Shown: one piece after another, positions 58,579 to 64,000 of the stretch
How the letters are laid out: each line of letters begins with the position of its first letter
Numbering within the stretch: the first letter of the stretch is position 1
Assembly (NCBI GenBank): GCA_903813345.2
Contig: CAIIXF020000001.1
Span: 42,687,366 to 42,751,365, forward strand
DNA length: 64,000 nucleotides
From: Owenia fusiformis
Lineage: Eukaryota > Annelida > Polychaeta > Sabellida > Oweniidae
Reading direction: 5' to 3'
Notes under the pieces: model-generated
Seen by the model: the letters and a program-made list of their open reading frames with translations, nothing else
Told to the model about the DNA's origin: nothing
Database searches by the model: none
Translations under genes and position numbers: made by a program

Positions 58579-60999
58579 AAAAACACCATCTTTGCAGTAA
58601 AGCTAAAAATTTTAGATATTGAGAATAAAGGCATAAGATAAGTGACATGAGCCCACTTTTTCCAGATTCTCACAAATTCCTCTATATGTAATACAAAACT
58701 AAGGCTCTGATTGCATTTTTCTATTTTGAGAGAGAGACCTTACATAAATCTTGGAAAGAAGGTAAACAACTAGTTGTGACCTAGCAATTACATTAGAATA
58801 CTAAAGTTCTCATTGAACTTCTTCATTGAATCGATTACTGTCTTAATGATGGTTAAGTTGCTGTTACATATATCATCAAATATGTGAGTTTACTCTGCAT
58901 CCTGATCTGAATATCGAAGTAATCTGCCTGGCTTTTATAAAAACATGTCTTCTTAAGTTTTAATTATCTTTTAATACAAATGTTATATTATGATGATCCT
59001 TTTAAACTAGCATCAGACTATTTATTAATAAGATTTGAACAAGAATGTATAAAGAGGCGCCTTAAGTATATCTTCTTTATCCGTCATGATGCGTATGCCT
59101 AAGTATTAATTTTCTAATGATATTCAACTGTCTCATTGATAGACATCTCACAGGAGAATGTGTCAAATGCAGCATCTTATACCTATTTTCTTATCAGAAT
59201 GAAATTGTGCTTTAGATTGATTATTTTCGAAAAACACATCCTACTGTGAAGAGATTGATAATACATAAGTATACACCCTATAATTAAGAAAGTAATGGAG
59301 GGTAGTGCATCATCTCTTCATTTTTAAATAAGTCAATAAAACTCAGTTATAAAACTTGAAAATAAAACTGTATAGAAAATGTAATAATAGGCGAGACAAA
59401 AAAGTGGAGAAATTGAGTGAAAGGGATAATACTATTAAATCTTTACAAGAAAAAAATGATTATGAGAATTTTGGCTAGCTACACTCAAGAATTGGTAAAA
59501 AATTGTGTTTTTCAGTCTCCTTACTCTGAATTCACTGACTCTAACTTTCAATTCTTTGAATCATTGCTCTAAGAACACTCCCAAAGGTGAGTCAATTACA
59601 TGACAGTCGTGTCTAATGATATTTTTTGATACTTTGTTGTATGGATTCTTCTTTGTACAGATGACAAGTCACAAGAAGGTTATTTATTACATTACTGGTA
59701 CTTACATTAGAAAAGTACATAAAAAACAAGAAAACAGCAACTCCAATAAGCAGCAAATCCCATCTACTTTAGTAGTTTCAAGTGATTCCTTTTGGAAATA
59801 AAGAATGTGGTAGTGCTGTCTCCTTTTGGTAACAAAAACACCCATGATGCATGCTTGTTTTTTATATGACCCAAATATTTCAAATGGTTTTCGAGTTATA
59901 GCTACAATGTTTCGTTTTTGTTCTGAAGTGGACATTTTATTTGGCGATTGTCTTGTGTTATTGTTCTATTTTCAGTCAGTCAGAGACTCTACTTCATTAT
60001 TTTAAATTTAAACCACAATTAGCTCGCAATTTTCAAATTCTAGCCAAAACTGTCCATTTTAACAGCCATTTTTAAGGAGCCAGCTTGAAATAAAGACAAA
60101 TATTTTGGCCTTTATGAATTTGAAGGCATTTTGGGAACATCATATTTAACAGAGATTATAAACCTGTAAATCCAAATATGGACCAAGCAATCAATAAGTT
60201 CTAACCAAAAATGTCAAGTTTTAAATAAAATTGGTGACCATTTTGACCTGAGTTGCCATTTTGAAAATACTGTTTCTGAACACTTCTATCTGATTTATTG
60301 CTTGGACAGACAATTGTTTGAAAAAATGAATAGAATGAGAGAAAGACAGCTTCACTATACCTGTACACAAGCCTTCTCCAGTGGGACCAACACTCTAAAT
60401 AGGGGGGTTTATGTGCTTGTTTCAAAAGAGAACATGTACATGAATGTTTGATACAAGTATAATGACCCCCAGGGATTCCTATCTCCTCTTTGTTTTTTCA
60501 AGGAAAATACGCCAAGTAGCAACTGCCAAGGAGGGAACTAGTCCCTCGAGAACCATCTACATGTCCACATGCAAGTTCGCTTGTGTTGAAATGTGTTACT
60601 CAACCTCTCTTGTATCAATTTACTTGCTTCACAATCTTAAGAATCACACAAACTTTCAACAACAAAATCAAAGTCTTAACTTGGAGTACAGTAACATGTA
60701 AATAAATCAAAGTAGACATGATAAAATGTACATTTCTTCAAACTGGCAATTTCCTTCATATCCAGTCTCAGTCAATCTAATCTTACATAATCTTGATGTT
60801 TTCGGATAATGAACAATCACCTTGCCGTTTGCTGACAATATTTCATCAACGAAATTCAAACACAATACTAAGTCCGTGAATATCAGTCAGATTAAGTAAA
60901 TAGATATATGTCTAAAGCTCATGTATTTCACGCTAGTATGTGCCACTACAAACATCAAACAAGTCAAGGATAAACCACTGATCAAAGTGTATGTTTTAC

Positions 61000-61060
61000 A
61001 TGCCCGCACAGTCATCAGCACAAGACGATAGCAATTTAGCACTTTTTGAAGTGCAATAAA
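61000..61060 (-). repeat. dispersed repeat family (AATCTTGTCATC...), fragment
   Basis: TGCCCGCACAGTCATCAGCA followed by CAAGACGATAGCAATTTAGC and ACTTTTT matches the GC core and A-rich end of the 17.9 and 58.5 kb copies. Confidence 0.5.
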
Positions 61061-62068
61061 AAGTATTTAATTGTAAATTTATGACTGCGGCCATCGTTTT
61101 TATTTCTTTTTGTAGTTTTTGAGCCACTGCTCTAACAGCAACAACATGGCCATAGACACTGGAAAAGATTTAAACTAAAACACAGTATTTTAAGGGGGCA
61201 CTGTGCATATCTGAGAAGAAAAAGGAGCAAAAATTATGGAAATATGTTACTCACACAATATTAACTGAATACTATACAAAATTTATTTTGTGTTAATAAT
61301 GAAGCAGAAAACCCACACAGAAACAGCATTAGAAGTTCAGAAATCAAAAGGTGCATGCACACTTTTCACTAAGATTTTTTGAATTCCTTTTATAGAATAG
61401 GAAACTGCTACCATACCATACCCCTAATGATATTTTCATCTGTTTTAGTATTTATTGAACAACTCTCGTAAACGTAGAACAATATAATGAAAAAATTTAA
61501 AAACTGAATTGAAGAAAAATACAATAAGTCGCAAAAGGCTGAGTGTACCAGGAACACATTGAAAATTATTAAAACACATTTCTGTCAAAATAGATGATTA
61601 CTAGAAACAAATTTTATTGTCTATAAACACTTCAGTGGGGTCATTATTATCTCATTAATGAAGATAAAGATGAGGGAAATTATCTCTCTGAATGTAAAAC
61701 AATCAATTTTGATATTTAGAGCCGAATGGTTTATAAATATTACAAAGGATTGCATAAACTACGTTAATAACAACAATTGGTTAATGTAGGAATTTAGATT
61801 CAATTATTACTCCAACAAATTTGTTGATGTCACTTTTTTCTACAGAGTGATATGTAACTAAAATGCTAAGAACCAAGGTGCCCTCTTGTAAAAATACTAT
61901 CAATATGGTAAAAGTAAGCATCGGAAAGAATGTCAGTACAAAGCATGAAACGAATGTCAGTGTATTTGTACTAAAATATCTAATGAGTGCTTATAATTTG
62001 ATTCAAACATAAAACACATAAAACATCTACTATTTTACGTTGAATAAGAAAGCATGCAGTTATTTAGA

Positions 62069-62155
62069 TAACAAGATTCATGTGGCGCCTGCCAGCCCAG
62101 ACAGATGCGTGAAAACGCAACAGCTCAAGATTACAATAGCACTTTGAAAAATTGC
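62069..62155 (-). repeat. dispersed repeat family (AATCTTGTCATC...), copy 4
   Basis: AACAAGATTCATGTGGCGCC and CAAGATTACAATAGCACTTT match the other copies. A further piece (AATCTTGTCATCAAAATCCC) is at about 62312-62331. Confidence 0.55.
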
Positions 62156-63701
62156 AATTATAATTGTTACATTTTTTGATCTGGATGTGTCACAAAGTGG
62201 TTTCTGACTCTGTCCTCGAGCTGTCAAATATTTAAATATACCAATGGTGGTGACCAAAATAATAAAAAATAAAAAGAAAGCTTGTGTGTTTGTGTGGGAG
62301 GGTACCACAAAAATCTTGTCATCAAAATCCCAGTAAAAACTTGAATTTTAAACAGATGCCAACATTTAGATTTTTTCGATAAAAAGTGTGATATTATCAC
62401 TGTGTGTTTTGTTTTTATTTGAGATCATAACACCAAATGAAAGTGAAAACCCAATAAACAAGATACTACCAAAATACTTCAGATGATAAAACAGTACTGT
62501 GTCTGCAAATGACAACAATAGGCTTATACTGTACTTTTGCTACTCCCTAAAGACTACTCCTATATTAAGTTCTTTATCCTATTAATTCCTTGAAAACTTA
62601 CAATTATACAAATAAAATCAACAACATTTTTCTGTATGAATCAGTGATTTATTTCATTCTTGTGTTAAAAATAACTTTGAATAATTCGTCAACTTGGAAA
62701 TGTTGACAATAAGCAGAAAAAAACAGATTCAAAAGTTATAAATGGGCCAATAGTTTTCAAAGGGCAATTAATCCACAATGTTACGAGTTTTGCCTGGATA
62801 TTCTGTTTACCAAATATATATTAGTGTCTTATTTTTTGCGTCTTGTCTCCTGATTAAATTCAATGTTTGCTTATTATCTGCTAGCCGGAAGCTTCTTACT
62901 TATTTTCGATATCAATGTCACCTTAACCTTCTGGAAGTTTGAAAATTATGGTTTCCTCGGTTAATGCAATGTTAGACATTGTTAGATAGAACGTTAATTA
63001 AATTATTAATGGTAATTTTCATATAGCGATGTAAATCCCTCTGAACATATGAATACCCTATGATTGTGAAAAATGTATTATAACTAAGACATGAATACCC
63101 ATGTTATGACCATCATGCCAAAATAATGAAAGTAACATCTAATTAAGAATAAGGAGTTTGACAAAACACTTCAGATCTTGAGATATTCAATATTTTCATG
63201 AGACATATGAAAGTGTTTTGGGTTTATATCCTGTCAACCTGTCATTTTTCTAATATGTGAAATAGATAGGGGACACAGGTGTTCTCTGCTGCGGGCTTGA
63301 CACAGGCTTGGTAAAGTGACACAGAAAATGTTATGGGAGAAAGGAGTACATTTACAAATTAAACGAAACACGGGTTGTTCTTGTGAAGTTTTTTAACAAC
63401 ACATTGAAAAATCTTTGAAACTCCAAGACATCATCTCATCTTTTTAAGTTCATAAGAATATAAATAAAAATAGAACTGAAAGATAAACAGACAGAACTAG
63501 CTAGTATTATGTCATTAAGGTGCCACTCATCCGCACTAACTTCCTAATCATAAAACATGCATAGCAAAAGAAAAAATAGATGGGATTGTCCTAACTAGAG
63601 CTCATCAACGAAGTATAATACAAGTACCTTCTGACTAGATAGAATTGATTATTTTAGAGGTCGGCTTTCAACCAATCCGAACTCCCCTCCACCTAGATCT
63701 T

Positions 63702-63897
63702 TCGGAATCCTGCCACCCTTTGATATATCAGGGAAACGTTGATATATTGACTAGCTTGAAAAGGTTGTATTTTAAAAATGAGTGCAGTAAGTTAATCTTG
63801 TTTTACAAGGTCTGATTTCTTCCTACAACCAATGACATCATCAATTTAGCCAATGTATCATAGTTTTCTAATATATCAAAAGGTGGCAGGATTTATT
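63702..63897. mobile_element. ~200-bp MITE
   Basis: The left end AATCCTGCCACCCTTTGATA and its inverse complement at the right (ATCAAAAGGTGGCAGGATT, about 63877-63895) form TIRs of about 27 bases. The interior is AT-rich without coding capacity. It is the last recognisable feature before the window edge. Confidence 0.65.
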
Positions 63898-64000
63898 GGA
63901 ACGTCCTGAATACATATTTCTCAATTATTGATTTTTTCTGATTCTATACCCTTTTCTAAATTTTTAAATTGCAAATATTTTTCATAATCCAAGTGAAACA

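Larger units (their letters stand above)
57371..64000 (-). other. presumed PLEKHM2 intron / upstream region
   Basis: No exon that I can match to the next vertebrate segment (the LLTD..VYLL block) was found, so the next upstream exon is probably beyond the window. The stretch is AT-rich with the dispersed repeats listed separately. Open frames at 59616-59935, 60201-60701 and 62078-62308 show no recognisable domain. Confidence 0.45.

Noticed and set aside
60788-60885. - strand open segment ending NGKVIVHYPKTSRL at a GTAAGA donor, phase-compatible with the 57370 exon
   Set aside because: It lacks the expected LLTD..VYLL block that precedes this point in PLEKHM2, so phase agreement alone is not enough.
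62078-62308. Hydrophobic 76-codon - strand frame resembling a membrane protein
   Set aside because: It overlaps a dispersed repeat that lacks this frame in its other copies and has no splice or start context.

Overview
The window reads as nuclear DNA of an invertebrate animal, most likely a lophotrochozoan such as a mollusc. It is AT-rich and gene-sparse, genes are split by GT/AG introns, short transposon remnants are abundant, and short-period (GACA/GATG)n arrays sit beside conserved flanks of a kind common in mollusc genomes. Placement below 'lophotrochozoan' is inference. There is no bacterial, organellar or viral gene organisation, no CRISPR array, and no tRNA or rRNA gene that I can recognise.

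Three genes are supported. (1) A class A (rhodopsin-like) GPCR on the + strand at 4126-5418, with its whole 430-residue coding region in one exon behind a splice acceptor at 4116-4117. (2) A four-exon + strand gene at 12473-15152 encoding a 519-residue Crypton-type tyrosine recombinase (DUF3504) protein that keeps Arg, HxxR, GHR and Tyr active-site signatures. (3) The 3' part of a PLEKHM2 (SKIP; Arl8/kinesin-1 adaptor) orthologue on the - strand. Its last eight exons run from 57370 down to the stop at 32910 and were rebuilt by matching splice sites and reading phases. They include a 23-codon PH-domain exon at 47927-47995 and a 13-codon exon at 56047-56085. The RUN-domain end of this gene lies beyond the right edge.

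The rest is mobile and repetitive DNA. 1-2.6 kb: a 21-bp tandem repeat, then two oppositely oriented elements with piggyBac-like ends at TTA(A). 6.3-8.6 kb: two elements with terminal inverted repeats (TIRs). 10.3-12.2 kb: two hairpins and a tandem-bearing repeat. 16.7-18.7 kb: a repeat family with direct and inverted copies. 20.9-23.5 kb: a 2.6-kb inverted-repeat element carrying a nested 393-bp MITE that has a near-identical sister at 44.6 kb. 23.5-23.8 kb: a degenerate reading frame resembling IS1182-type transposase. 25.7-27.2 kb: a TIR element with a nested palindromic element, and a solo relative at 38 kb. 39.3-39.8 kb: a dead mariner. Tc1/mariner- or pogo-like MITEs lie at 31.4 and 55.7 kb and another MITE at 63.7 kb, with further dispersed families throughout.

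The most unusual structure is a degenerate ~40-bp tandem array at about 36357-37057. Its last unit is the 3' end and splice donor of a PLEKHM2 coding exon, so the array appears to have spread from, or into, an exon-intron boundary and lines the intron with donor-like copies. I found no wholly new multi-gene system. The best leads are that array, the catalytically intact Crypton-like gene, the paired piggyBac-like elements and the bacterial-type transposase fragment.
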